Shown here: piece after piece, positions 57,695 to 64,000 of the stretch
Layout: every line of letters starts with the position of its first letter
Position numbering within the stretch: the first letter of the stretch is position 1
Origin: an uncultured Sterolibacteriaceae bacterium
Lineage (GTDB): Bacteria; Pseudomonadota; Gammaproteobacteria; Burkholderiales; Rhodocyclaceae
Reading direction: 5' to 3'
Assembly (NCBI GenBank): GCA_937888595.1
Contig: CALARK010000020.1
Coordinates: forward strand, 310,001-374,000
Length of the DNA stretch: 64,000 bases
Made by a program: the position numbers and the translations under genes
Notes under the pieces: model-generated
What the model was told of the DNA's origin: nothing
Databases searched by the model: none
Seen by the model: only the letters and a program-made list of their open reading frames with translations

Positions 57695-59017
57695 TCAAGC
57701 AGATCCCGACTTTCCGTCAATTAGGATACCGTCTCGCCAGCGCCGAGTTTTGTCACGCGCAGTTTCAAGCGCAGCAAAAGCACTTGCCGAGAGTTCGATA
57801 TCGGCGGCCGCAATCTTTGCTCGCCGGGCGACAGCTTTCCAATCACTCACCACGGCGACTACGTTGTCGATGATCTCCCTGGCACGTTGGGGTGCCAGTC
57901 GATAAAAGGCAGCCGTTCCCAACACGGTCTCCAGTGAGGGGCGGTTGTCGGCATCGTCGATATTGAGTACATGGGTCGACTTGTCGATGTTCGGATTCAC
58001 ATCAAACGCGGGAGACAGCCGCCAGCCGCGATTGCCCAGGATGAAGCCATGATTCCGCAGATGGTCATCACGGTTACCGATCACGACGTTGAAGGCTACG
58101 CGTCGAAACAACTGCTCAAGGTCCGCCTGAATGTGATCGGGTTCGCCACGCCGGGCGAGGAACTCCGCCAGTTCCAGATAGCTGGTCCCTTCGCTGATCT
58201 CTTTTCCCAACAGGGTCATGGCTGAGGCGTAAAAGCGGCGCGACCCCGGCTTTGCGCTTTCTGCAGTGGTGCGATCAAAGCGTTGCACACAAAAGGTATG
58301 GTGCTCCCCTTGCCCTAATCGTTCAACCTTCGCCGGCGGCATATCGATGCCAGCCTGCCTTGCCAGCCACCAGGTGACGCCCTCCCACGCCCCGATATCA
58401 CGGTCATCATCGGCGGCAGGAAACTTGGCAATCCACAATGCCCCGGTCTGGTCGCGATAGTTGGCTTTCGGTCGGGCACCCCCGAGCGATGCCCCGGGGG
58501 CCACCAGCACGGCAAGCCAGCGTCTGAGTTGATCCAGGTTGTCGATATGCTTGCGCGTCAGTTCTTTCGCTATGGCAGCCAGTTCATCAAGACTCGTTAC
58601 TGGCGGGGCGGCCAGCGCTTCATTGGCCAGGTAGGTTTCACTGTCGGCAAATCTAAAACGCAGCGCCCCCTGCCGGGTGATGTCCTGCACGCCAAGCAAA
58701 AAGTCCCACGCATAGAGCGTCCTGGCGGCTCGGTTGTCGTCCTTGGCTTGCAATGCTTCCCGGCGCCGCATGAGCGTTTGGCCCCATCGATCCGGGGATG
58801 AATCGAGAAAGACGCCAAAGTTTCCGGCCTCTGGCTTGGGAAAGAAAGGTCCGGCATCCAGCGTCAGTTGCGGATCGATGGCAAAGGCGATGTCCTGTTG
58901 CGCCAGCCAGGTCTTGTCGTAATGAAAACGGACCTGGCCACGGTCATGCGCGAGCAAGCCCAATCGCTGCATCGGGCACAGGTCGCAATCCAGCCAGACC
59001 TCAAGAGTCTCGCTCAT
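57695..59017 (-). CDS. hipA: HipA-family serine/threonine kinase toxin
   Basis: 440 aa. HipA N-terminal domain then kinase core: SLGGARPKANYR (ATP loop), FNVVIGNRDDHLRNHGFI (catalytic Asp and Asn, NRDDHLRN) and SPAFDVNPN (DFD-like). It phosphorylates a tRNA synthetase or similar target in known members. The C-terminus (KTRRWRDG, then ILIDGKSGSA) is made by a repeat copy and its flank. It overlaps hipB by four bases. Confidence 0.92.
   Translation of the reverse strand: MSETLEVWLDCDLCPMQRLGLLAHDRGQVRFHYDKTWLAQQDIAFAIDPQLTLDAGPFFPKPEAGNFGVFLDSSPDRWGQTLMRRREALQAKDDNRAARTLYAWDFLLGVQDITRQGALRFRFADSETYLANEALAAPPVTSLDELAAIAKELTRKHIDNLDQLRRWLAVLVAPGASLGGARPKANYRDQTGALWIAKFPAADDDRDIGAWEGVTWWLARQAGIDMPPAKVERLGQGEHHTFCVQRFDRTTAESAKPGSRRFYASAMTLLGKEISEGTSYLELAEFLARRGEPDHIQADLEQLFRRVAFNVVIGNRDDHLRNHGFILGNRGWRLSPAFDVNPNIDKSTHVLNIDDADNRPSLETVLGTAAFYRLAPQRAREIIDNVVAVVSDWKAVARRAKIAAADIELSASAFAALETARDKTRRWRDGILIDGKSGSA
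57728..57751 (-). repeat. R24 repeat copy inside the end of hipA
   Basis: Reads AAAACTCGGCGCTGGCGAGA-CGGT on the minus strand; encodes KTRRWRDG about ten codons before the stop. Same direction as hipA. Confidence 0.85.
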
Positions 59018-59322
59018 TTCCTGGTCTTTCTAGGGGCAGGCAAGGCCAGGTCTTGCAGACGGCGTCCCAGAACATCGTCGCCCGCCACGATGGAAAGATC
59101 GCTTTCCAGACCGTAGATGGCCAGGATGCGCAGGTAGGTTCCCAAGGTAACCGAGGGGTCTCCCCGCTCGGCTTTGGCCAGCGTCGGCCTGGAAATGTTG
59201 GCACGCTCGGCGACCACCACCGAGGTCAAGCGACGGCGCAGGCGGGCCAGGCGCAATCGCTCGCCAAAATCGGCAAGCAACTTCGCTTCAGACGGATAGG
59301 CAAGAGGCGCTTTGCTGGGCAT
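59014..59322 (-). CDS. hipB: HipB-type XRE antitoxin
   Basis: 102 aa. Helix-turn-helix: FGERLRLARLRRRLTSVVVAERANISRPTLAKAERG, with the later SVTLGTYLRILAIYGL. It represses the operon with HipA. The ATG at 59322 has no ribosome site and lies ten bases after the -10 box, so the mRNA is probably leaderless. Confidence 0.9.
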   Translation of the reverse strand: MPSKAPLAYPSEAKLLADFGERLRLARLRRRLTSVVVAERANISRPTLAKAERGDPSVTLGTYLRILAIYGLESDLSIVAGDDVLGRRLQDLALPAPRKTRK

Positions 59323-59331
59323 GGTGAAATC

Positions 59332-59360
59332 ATTATCGACAAACGCCAATCTTATGTCAA
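59332..59360 (-). promoter_or_regulatory. hipBA promoter
   Basis: On the minus strand TTGACA (59360-59355), 17-base spacer, GATAAT (59337-59332). The hipB ATG is at 59322, so transcription starts about three bases before it. Confidence 0.65.
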
Positions 59361-59440
59361 TAATGGTTATCAACAGTGCGTAATGGAAGATCGCTTGTTG
59401 CCGCCCATGTCACGCGTATGCGAGCGTCCAACTCCAATTT

Positions 59441-59464
59441 GCCGTCTCGCCGGGGCCAAGTTTT
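59441..59464 (-). repeat. R24 repeat copy after the MNT-type gene pair
   Basis: AAAACTTGGCCCCGGCGAGA-CGGC on the minus strand, 27 bases after the end of the degenerate small gene. Confidence 0.83.
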
Positions 59465-59491
59465 AGGGGTTAGCTTCGCAGAGCGGCTTGA

Positions 59492-59607
59492 TCAGGCCTT
59501 GGCGAGTCGTTCCAGCCATTGGCGCAGCAGCCGGCGATAGGCGGGAACTCGTCAAGCGTGGCCAGTGCCTGCAGGGCAGTCGCTATGCGTTGGTCAGCAC
59601 GGGCCAT
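59492..59607 (-). pseudogene. Small frameshifted gene after the MNT-type nucleotidyltransferase
   Basis: ATG at 59607 starts MARADQRIATALQALATLDEF; after a CCC tract, another frame continues AYRRLLRQWLERLAKA to TGA at 59492. The two parts together would form about 38 residues, probably the partner protein of the nucleotidyltransferase. It overlaps that gene by 25 bases. Weak, from reading frames only. Confidence 0.3.
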
Positions 59608-59912
59608 GGAATGCCCTCGCAATCGATTGCCGCACACAAGTGAGCAGGTGCGCTGGCGTAGTCGACCAGATCAACACGAAAGGGAATGTTCGACTCGTCG
59701 AGTGCTTCACGCAGCAGCGCCATGTCGGCCAAAGCAATAGGTTGTGGGGCAATCAAGGCCAGATCGATGTCGGATGCACGCCGCGCATCGCCGCGCGCAC
59801 GCGAACCGAACAGTTTCAGTCCCGCATCCTCTCGACACAACCAAGGCGCAATGATCCGCTCAATGGCGGATCGATCCAGAGGATTCAGGCGGGCGATTGC
59901 GGATTGATTCAT
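59583..59912 (-). CDS. MNT-type nucleotidyltransferase
   Basis: 109 aa. Motif LFGSRARGDARRASDIDLALIAP is complete (given as GSRARG and DIDLAL). The ATG at 59912 is preferred over one 19 codons upstream that lies in a repeat flank. Antitoxin-like; no intact HEPN gene adjoins. Confidence 0.88.
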   Translation of the reverse strand: MNQSAIARLNPLDRSAIERIIAPWLCREDAGLKLFGSRARGDARRASDIDLALIAPQPIALADMALLREALDESNIPFRVDLVDYASAPAHLCAAIDCEGIPWPVLTNA

Positions 59913-59953
59913 GCGTATCAGTGTAGCAACGAGCATCCCATGCATCCCGAAAC

Positions 59954-59977
59954 GCCGTCTTGCCGGCACCGACTTTT
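59954..59977 (-). repeat. R24 repeat copy after the frameshifted GT4 gene
   Basis: AAAAGTCGGTGCCGGCAAGA-CGGC on the minus strand; about 28 bases after the GT4 stop. Confidence 0.86.
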
Positions 59978-60004
59978 TAGGGCAAACCAGAGCCTGAGCC
60001 CGAT

Positions 60005-61152
60005 CTATCTCCGAACCAGATTGGCAAGCTTGCGGGCATTGCCGAGCCAGGTGAGGTCGAGTCGGTCGATGGTGGCGGCTGCGGCGGCGGCAAACCGGTC
60101 ACGCAAATCGGCGTTGGCACAAAGGGTGGTCAGGCCGCGCTCGAAGGCACCCTCTTCGGCCGCGTCGAACAGCAGGGCGTTGTCGCCGTCGGTGAGGATT
60201 TCCTCGATGTTGGGCTGGCGCGGTGCAATGACGGCCTTGCCGAGGGCGAGGTATTCGAAGAGTTTGAGCGGCGAGGCGTAGGGGACGACGGCGGGTTGCA
60301 GGGCGATGTCGAAGGCGGCGACATGCTCGGGGACGCGGTCGCGGTCGATCACGCCGGTGAAGCGCACGCGGTCTTGCAGCTTGAGTTCGGCGGCGAGTGC
60401 TTCGAGGTCGGCGCGTACGGGACCGTCGCCGACGACCATGAGGGCGGCGTTGGCAGGCGCATCGGCAGTAGCCATCCAGCGGATGACGCGGTCGACGCCA
60501 TGCCAGTCGCGCACGAAGCCGGTAAAGCCGAGGACGAGTTTGCCGGCGAGGCCGAGTTTCTGTTTGGCGGCATCGGGGGGGATGGAGCAGCGGCGAAGTG
60601 GGCGCGGTTGATGCCATTGGGGATGACGACGATGCGTTCGGCCGGGACGCCCGCTGCAGTGACATGGCCGGCGAGGACGCGGGTGACGGGCAGGACGAAA
60701 TCCGCGTTGTTCCAGGCACGTCGCTCGGCCCAGCGGGCCAGCCAGGGCAGACCCAGCCCACCGCTGTGGCGGCCCCTTTCTTCGGCCAGCGGCGAATTCA
60801 CTTCGAGCAGCAGCGGGATGCCGAGTTTGTTGCGCAGCATGCCGCCGGATAGCAGGAAGAGGTTGTAGCGTTCGTAGATGAAATCGGGCCGGAATTCGCG
60901 TGCGGATGCCGCGAGGCGACGATAGGCGACGATGGAATAGGCAAGTTCGAGCAGCTCGTATATGGATTTTGGCAGCGCGGCCTTGAGCTTGTGCACCCAG
61001 GTAGCATCTTCGCCCATGCTTTCGCCATTGCCGATGTCGGGGGCGACGACGCGCACTTCATGCCCGAGTTCGCGCAGGGCGCCGATCAGTTCTTCGATGT
61101 GAACGGCCTGGCCGTCTTTCGAGGCGGTGCGGTGGTGGTAGAGGATTTTCAC
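60005..61152 (-). pseudogene. Glycosyltransferase family 4, frameshifted in a G7 tract
   Basis: A close paralogue of 54246-55403. GTG start at 61152 (KILYHHRTASKDGQAVHIEEL). The frame is intact to NRAHFAAAPSPP, where a run of seven G (60575-60581, C7 on the coding strand) needs one more base to continue PDAAKQKLGLAGKLVLGFTGFVRDWHG into the second half (SPLKLFEYLALGKAVIAPRQPNIEEIL). Either a natural switch, a lost gene or a sequencing error. Confidence 0.85.
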
Positions 61153-61159
61153 CCGGCGG

Positions 61160-61165
61160 ATTATA
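61160..61165 (-). promoter_or_regulatory. TATAAT -10 box seven bases before the GT4 GTG
   Basis: Minus-strand TATAAT-CCGCCGG-GTG. Same block as at 55830 and 62470; the transcript would start at the GTG. Confidence 0.5.
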
Positions 61166-61196
61166 CGGATCGCATGCGATCGAACCGATCTGAAAT

Positions 61197-61220
61197 ACCG
61201 TCCCGCCAGCGCCGACTTTT
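61197..61220 (-). repeat. R24 repeat copy between the Phd remnant and GT4
   Basis: Part of a 50-base unit (61182-61231) that matches 63289-63338 at all but two positions. Confidence 0.88.
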
Positions 61221-61247
61221 GTGTGCAGGCATCGCGTCGGGCCAGTC

Positions 61248-61305
61248 TTCGTATTCGGTCATGGAGACAACGACTGCGACATCGCGCTTTTGCCGCTGCA
61301 TGACC
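61248..61305 (-). pseudogene. Internal fragment of a Phd antitoxin gene
   Basis: 58 bases that match 63069-63126, within the intact phd gene, at all but one position. It encodes IQRQKRDVAVVVSMTEYE with M in place of I. Start and end are missing. It abuts the end of the PEP-CTERM gene. Confidence 0.8.
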
Positions 61306-61317
61306 GCGCGGCGGGGC

Positions 61318-62145
61318 TCAGGCGGCTTTCCGTTTCCGGCGCGTGGCACCCAGCCCCGCGAGACCGAGACCAAGAAGAGCCAATGAGGCCGGCTCGGGCA
61401 CGTCGCTAACGACCGGCAAGGACGGCGTATTCAATTCGCGAACGTAGATGTCATAAGAACCGAGCATCAGGCTACCCGCCCCGCCCATTGGGCCATTGGT
61501 GTTTGCATATCCAGTGGGGTTTACCGTCCAGCACGCGTTGTAGTACCAAGGCTGATTGGCGTATAGGTTTGCACAGTTGCCACCGCTATAACTATCAACA
61601 TCGTTGGTGGCAGTAGACCAATCATTGCCCAGGTGATACGTCAGGTAACCGGCGCTCAGGCTTCCGGAAATGACTGACCATGCGGGAGCCTGCGGCAGGG
61701 TGCCGTGGTAATTGCCGGTGTAATAGCCATCGAAGAGTACCTGGCCCGTCGTGGAAGTTATTCGGTGCCGGATCTGGGCATCCTGGTCAATAGCCCAGAA
61801 AGACAGGTCTCGACTGAATCCGCTGGATAACGACGCGCTGCCCATGTTGGCGGTCATGTCGGTCGAGGGAGCCTCGCTGCCATTCATGCTGTGCATGCCA
61901 AGCATCCAACCACCACCGGCGGTGGTCATGTCGGCATACGTCTGGAAGGCGATTTCGCCGCCAGATCCATCAGGATCAAACCAGTAGAAACCTGAGGATG
62001 CGCCAGGATCGGCGAGCTGGATTTGTTTGGCGGAGGCTGCAGGATCAGCGGCTGACGAACCGAGCAGGCCTGCATACACGTGGCTGCTGACGGCAAGACC
62101 GGTGCATACAAGCGACGAGCAAATAAATTTGGAAACTTTCTGCAT
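61318..62145 (-). CDS. PEP-CTERM sorting-domain protein with fibrinogen-like segment
   Basis: 275 aa. Signal peptide to VYAGLL (about 26). FYWFDPDGSGGEIAFQTYADMTTAGGGWMLGM resembles the start of fibrinogen-like domains (seen as GGGWML). A Cys pair (about 195 and 209) lies in the C-terminal half. The sorting tail is VPEPASLALLGLGLAGLGATRRKRKAA-like: PEP, helix, basic end. GGGGAGGGG ribosome site. A sigma-54 site lies 35 bases upstream. Confidence 0.92.
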   Translation of the reverse strand: MQKVSKFICSSLVCTGLAVSSHVYAGLLGSSAADPAASAKQIQLADPGASSGFYWFDPDGSGGEIAFQTYADMTTAGGGWMLGMHSMNGSEAPSTDMTANMGSASLSSGFSRDLSFWAIDQDAQIRHRITSTTGQVLFDGYYTGNYHGTLPQAPAWSVISGSLSAGYLTYHLGNDWSTATNDVDSYSGGNCANLYANQPWYYNACWTVNPTGYANTNGPMGGAGSLMLGSYDIYVRELNTPSLPVVSDVPEPASLALLGLGLAGLGATRRKRKAA

Positions 62146-62178
62146 TTTCCCCTCCCCCTGAATGCAATTTCGACGATA

Positions 62179-62196
62179 AAGCAAACTGCATGCCTT
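62179..62196 (-). promoter_or_regulatory. Sigma-54 (-24/-12) promoter of the second PEP-CTERM gene
   Basis: Minus strand AAGGCATGCAGTTTGCTT: GG, ten bases, GC, with GGCA and TTGCTT blocks. Same arrangement as 38573-38590. Confidence 0.7.
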
Positions 62197-62327
62197 ACAT
62201 TTTTTTACATTACAAACAATATGTTATATGCAATAAACACTAGCAATTGAATGCATGCGTAAAAATATCCGACAGTACAGGACCATAGCCACCTGGCCTG
62301 AGCTGACCCGGTTTCCCCGGGTAACGA

Positions 62328-62462
62328 TCACGCGCTCCGTCCGTAGTTGTCCTCGAAGCGCACGATGTCGTCTTCGCCGAGGTAGTTGCCGGACTGGACT
62401 TCGATGATTTCGAGCGGGATTGTGCCGGGGTTGGCGATGCGATGGTGGTAGAGGATTTTCAC
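62328..62462 (-). pseudogene. Chimera of a GT4 start and the 3' end of manC/cpsB
   Basis: From GTG 62462 the frame reads KILYHHR (as the GT4 genes start) and then IANPGTIPLEIIEVQSGN-YLGEDDIVRFEDNYGRSA, the C-terminal end of mannose-1-phosphate guanylyltransferase/isomerase. The last 53 bases match the true gene end at the right edge with one mismatch. A TATAAT at 62470-62475 precedes it. Probably a recombination scar; whether the 44-residue peptide is made is unknown. Confidence 0.82.
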
Positions 62463-62469
62463 GCGGCGA

Positions 62470-62475
62470 ATTATA
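62470..62475 (-). promoter_or_regulatory. TATAAT -10 box before the chimeric GT4/manC fragment
   Basis: Minus-strand TATAAT-TCGCCGC-GTG, third copy of the block found at 55830 and 61160. Confidence 0.45.
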
Positions 62476-62519
62476 CGTATTGGGTAATGAGGCTCAGGCC
62501 CCATTTCCGTTGTTGTCAC

Positions 62520-62951
62520 TCATCCTGTCTGCGCGAGAAAATCGGCGGGACTGAGGATTTCGATGCCATGAAAAGGATGCAACACCAGCAGATCGGCATC
62601 CCCCGTCACCAGGGTATCTGCTTCTCCATTGAGCGCCACATGAAGAAATTTGTCGTCTCGGGGATCACGGCAGACTGCGATCTGATGAGTAATGGCCACT
62701 CTTCGGGCAATCCCGCCGAGAAGGTGAATGAAGCGCTGACGATCGGCGATGGAGACATAGCGGTCGAATTTTGGCCGCGACAGAACGTCGACAATTTCAG
62801 CCAGCGTTGCGTCCGAAACCAGCAGCACGCCTTCGTTCAAGGCCCGGTCGACCGCCCGTGCGGGAACACCCTCCGGCATCAGTAGCCGGGCGATCAGCAC
62901 ATTGGTATCGATAACCCGCCGTTTTTCTGCCGCCGAGACTCGCTTCGTCAC
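62520..62951 (-). CDS. vapC: PIN-domain toxin, PF13470-like
   Basis: 143 aa. GTG start three bases after the antitoxin stop. VIDTNVLIARLLMP (D15), AEIVDVLSRPKFDRY, DDKFLHVALNGEADTLVTGDADLLVL with the PIN acidic residues. Likely RNase. Confidence 0.9.
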   Translation of the reverse strand: MTKRVSAAEKRRVIDTNVLIARLLMPEGVPARAVDRALNEGVLLVSDATLAEIVDVLSRPKFDRYVSIADRQRFIHLLGGIARRVAITHQIAVCRDPRDDKFLHVALNGEADTLVTGDADLLVLHPFHGIEILSPADFLAQTG

Positions 62952-62954
62952 CGA

Positions 62955-63200
62955 TTACGCGTCCAGCAGTTCGGCAAGTTTGTCTTCGGTCAGGCCGCGC
63001 TGCGCAGCACGCGTGCCGATCTCATCGCAAAAACGCTGAAATTCGCGGACATTGAGTCGGGTCAGCCTTTCGTATTCGGTCATGGAGACAACGACTGCGA
63101 CATCGCGCTTTTGCCGCTGTATGACCACGGGCTCATTGGCCGCCATGTCGATGAGGGCGGCAAACGATTGTTTCGCTTCACTGGCAGGGATGGTTTTCAT
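62955..63200 (-). CDS. Phd/YefM-type antitoxin
   Basis: 81 aa. MKTIPASEAKQSFAALIDMAANEPVVIQRQKRDVAVVVSMTEYERL: Phd fold (shown as SEAKQSFAALID and VVVSMTEYE). A fragment of it is copied at 61248-61305. A 10-bp-armed palindrome lies upstream and is the likely operator. Confidence 0.9.
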   Translation of the reverse strand: MKTIPASEAKQSFAALIDMAANEPVVIQRQKRDVAVVVSMTEYERLTRLNVREFQRFCDEIGTRAAQRGLTEDKLAELLDA

Positions 63201-63218
63201 GGGTGCCTCATCAATCGA

Positions 63219-63248
63219 TAATGTACAAGTTGGACAAATTGTACATTA
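63219..63248. promoter_or_regulatory. Operator of the phd/vapC module
   Basis: Perfect inverted repeat TAATGTACAA (63219-63228) and TTGTACATTA (63239-63248), 10-base spacer, 19 bases upstream of the phd ATG. Autoregulation by Phd dimers is the usual role. Confidence 0.75.
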
Positions 63249-63303
63249 CAGCAAGCGAGCAGCATGCCGCCCAACCGTTTAGTCCGTAGAACCGATCTGA
63301 AAT

Positions 63304-63327
63304 ACCGTCTCGCCAGCGCCGACTTTT
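63304..63327 (-). repeat. R24 repeat copy after the Uma2-like gene
   Basis: Part of a 50-base unit (63289-63338) also present at 61182-61231. 23 bases after the stop of the gene, same direction. Confidence 0.88.
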
Positions 63328-63349
63328 GTTTGCAGGCAAACGCCGCCCG

Positions 63350-63907
63350 CTATTCGACATCGGCGTAGATGTCGTCGAGCTTCAGTTCGGTATCGAGACA
63401 GTCGAGCCGCAAGGCGCCGTCGGCGTGATATTGGGGCTGCCAGTTTTGCGAGCGGCGATAGATTTCGACATGACGGGCATCCTGCGCCACGAGCAGGTAT
63501 TCCTGCAGGCTGGGGAGCGTCTGGTAGGCGAGGAGTTTTTCGCGGCGGTCGATGCGCTCGGTGGTTTCGGACAGCACTTCGACGATCAGGCAGGGCCGGC
63601 TGCTGAAATAGGCTTCGCGATCGTCCGGGTCGCAGGACAAAAGCAGATCGGGGTAGTAGAAGATCGGCTTGTCGGCGATGTTCAGACGCACCTTCATGTC
63701 CGAGGTGAAGAGCTGGCACTGCCGCTGGCGCGCGGCCGGGGTCAAGGCGTAGGCGATCGCATTGACGATCAGGCCATGGGTACGGCTGGCACCGCCCATT
63801 GCGTAAACCAGCCCGTCGATGTACTCGTGGCGGATTTCACTGCGTTGCTCGCCATCGAGGTATTCCTCGACGGTGATGAATTCGTGCGGTGCGGCCAGGG
63901 GGGGCAT
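63350..63907 (-). CDS. Uma2-family (DUF820) restriction-endonuclease-like protein
   Basis: 185 aa. HEFITVEEYLDGEQRSEIRHEYIDGLVYAM, then FYYPDLLLSCD and PCLIVEVLSETTERIDRREKLLAYQTLPSLQEYLLV: PD-(D/E)XK-like core with D-x-x-x...E-V-L-S. Abundant in genomes with many mobile genes; role unknown. AGGAGAT ribosome site. Confidence 0.88.
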   Translation of the reverse strand: MPPLAAPHEFITVEEYLDGEQRSEIRHEYIDGLVYAMGGASRTHGLIVNAIAYALTPAARQRQCQLFTSDMKVRLNIADKPIFYYPDLLLSCDPDDREAYFSSRPCLIVEVLSETTERIDRREKLLAYQTLPSLQEYLLVAQDARHVEIYRRSQNWQPQYHADGALRLDCLDTELKLDDIYADVE

Positions 63908-63943
63908 GGCGATCTCCTGAGTATCAGCGGCAAAGTTTAGCGC

Positions 63944-64000
63944 CTAAGCGCTCCGCCCGTAGTTGTCCTCGAAGCGCACGATGTCGTCTTCGCCGAGGTA
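63944..64000 (-). CDS. Mannose-1-phosphate guanylyltransferase/mannose-6-phosphate isomerase, C-terminal end
   Basis: Only the last 18 codons are present: YLGEDDIVRFEDNYGRSA then TAG. The gene continues past the right edge. It makes GDP-mannose for the polysaccharide. The same end is repeated at 62328-62440. Confidence 0.82.
   Translation of the reverse strand, partial: YLGEDDIVRFEDNYGRSA

Noticed and set aside
59492..59607. HEPN toxin partner for the MNT protein
   Set aside because: The frameshifted remnant is too short and lacks the HEPN R-x4-6-H motif; listed only as a weak pseudogene.

Overview
The window looks like a chromosomal segment of a GC-rich betaproteobacterium, most likely of the Rhodocyclales type. 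This is inferred from gene content: the gntR-sdhCDAB-sdhE block divergent from mdh-citE-like-DUF3617-acnB, the exosortase A/PEP-CTERM exopolysaccharide genes, and very GC-rich codon use. No rRNA, tRNA, CRISPR array or intact insertion sequence was seen.

Layout. 1-9.4 kb is a TCA-cycle block: sdhE (partial), sdhB, sdhA, sdhD, sdhC and a GntR regulator on the minus strand; malate dehydrogenase, a CitE-like lyase, a DUF3617 protein and aconitase B on the plus strand. A palindromic operator and a sigma-70 promoter lie between the two arms. 9.6-14.6 kb holds signalling genes: a hybrid histidine kinase and a PAS/GGDEF protein that look like one protein split by a frameshift, a HTH-receiver protein, a divergent HTH protein and an SseB-like protein. 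14.8-21.5 kb holds recQ, ycaO and a molybdate locus (modE, modA, modB, modC) with two recognisable ModE boxes. 21.5-38.5 kb starts the exopolysaccharide region: a YdcF/ElyC-like protein, a zinc-ribbon protein with a TAXI-type binding protein, the exosortase A-associated decarboxylase, acyl-CoA ligase, ACP and two hydrolases, an asparagine-synthase-like protein, a Wzy/WaaL-like membrane protein, an AGE-family lipoprotein, a beta-helix protein, wecB and a PEP-CTERM protein. 39-44 kb is a run of toxin-antitoxin (TA) modules interrupted by a DegT-like aminotransferase. 44-55.4 kb continues with assembly genes: a tandem GNAT/FemAB-like protein, a TPR protein, glycosyltransferases, a flippase, a deacetylase and the exosortase A-associated O-glycosylation ligase. 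55.4-64 kb is a rearranged zone with truncated glycosyltransferases, TA modules, orphan antitoxins, a second PEP-CTERM protein and a duplicated 3' end of manC/cpsB.

The most striking feature is a 24-bp dispersed repeat (called R24 here; pattern AAAAGTCGGC-N3-GGCGGGACGGC). I located 22 copies by eye between 14.7 and 63.3 kb and none in the TCA block. Sixteen lie at or just after the 3' end of a gene and point in that gene's direction. In the 39-44 kb tract, each TA operon and the aminotransferase end in one directly oriented copy, which gives a cassette-like array resembling an integron in layout but without recognisable attC sites. Some copies lie inside reading frames (recQ, modC, hydrolase 2, hipA, the DegT-like gene). 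Duplicated gene ends and promoter-start segments flank small gene blocks at 61-64 kb, which suggests repeated recombination.

Together the genes describe central carbon metabolism followed by a locus that probably makes and exports an exopolysaccharide and PEP-CTERM matrix proteins. Both PEP-CTERM genes carry a sigma-54-like promoter. The exosortase, the PrsK/PrsR regulators and the chain-length and export proteins usually found with this system are not in the window.
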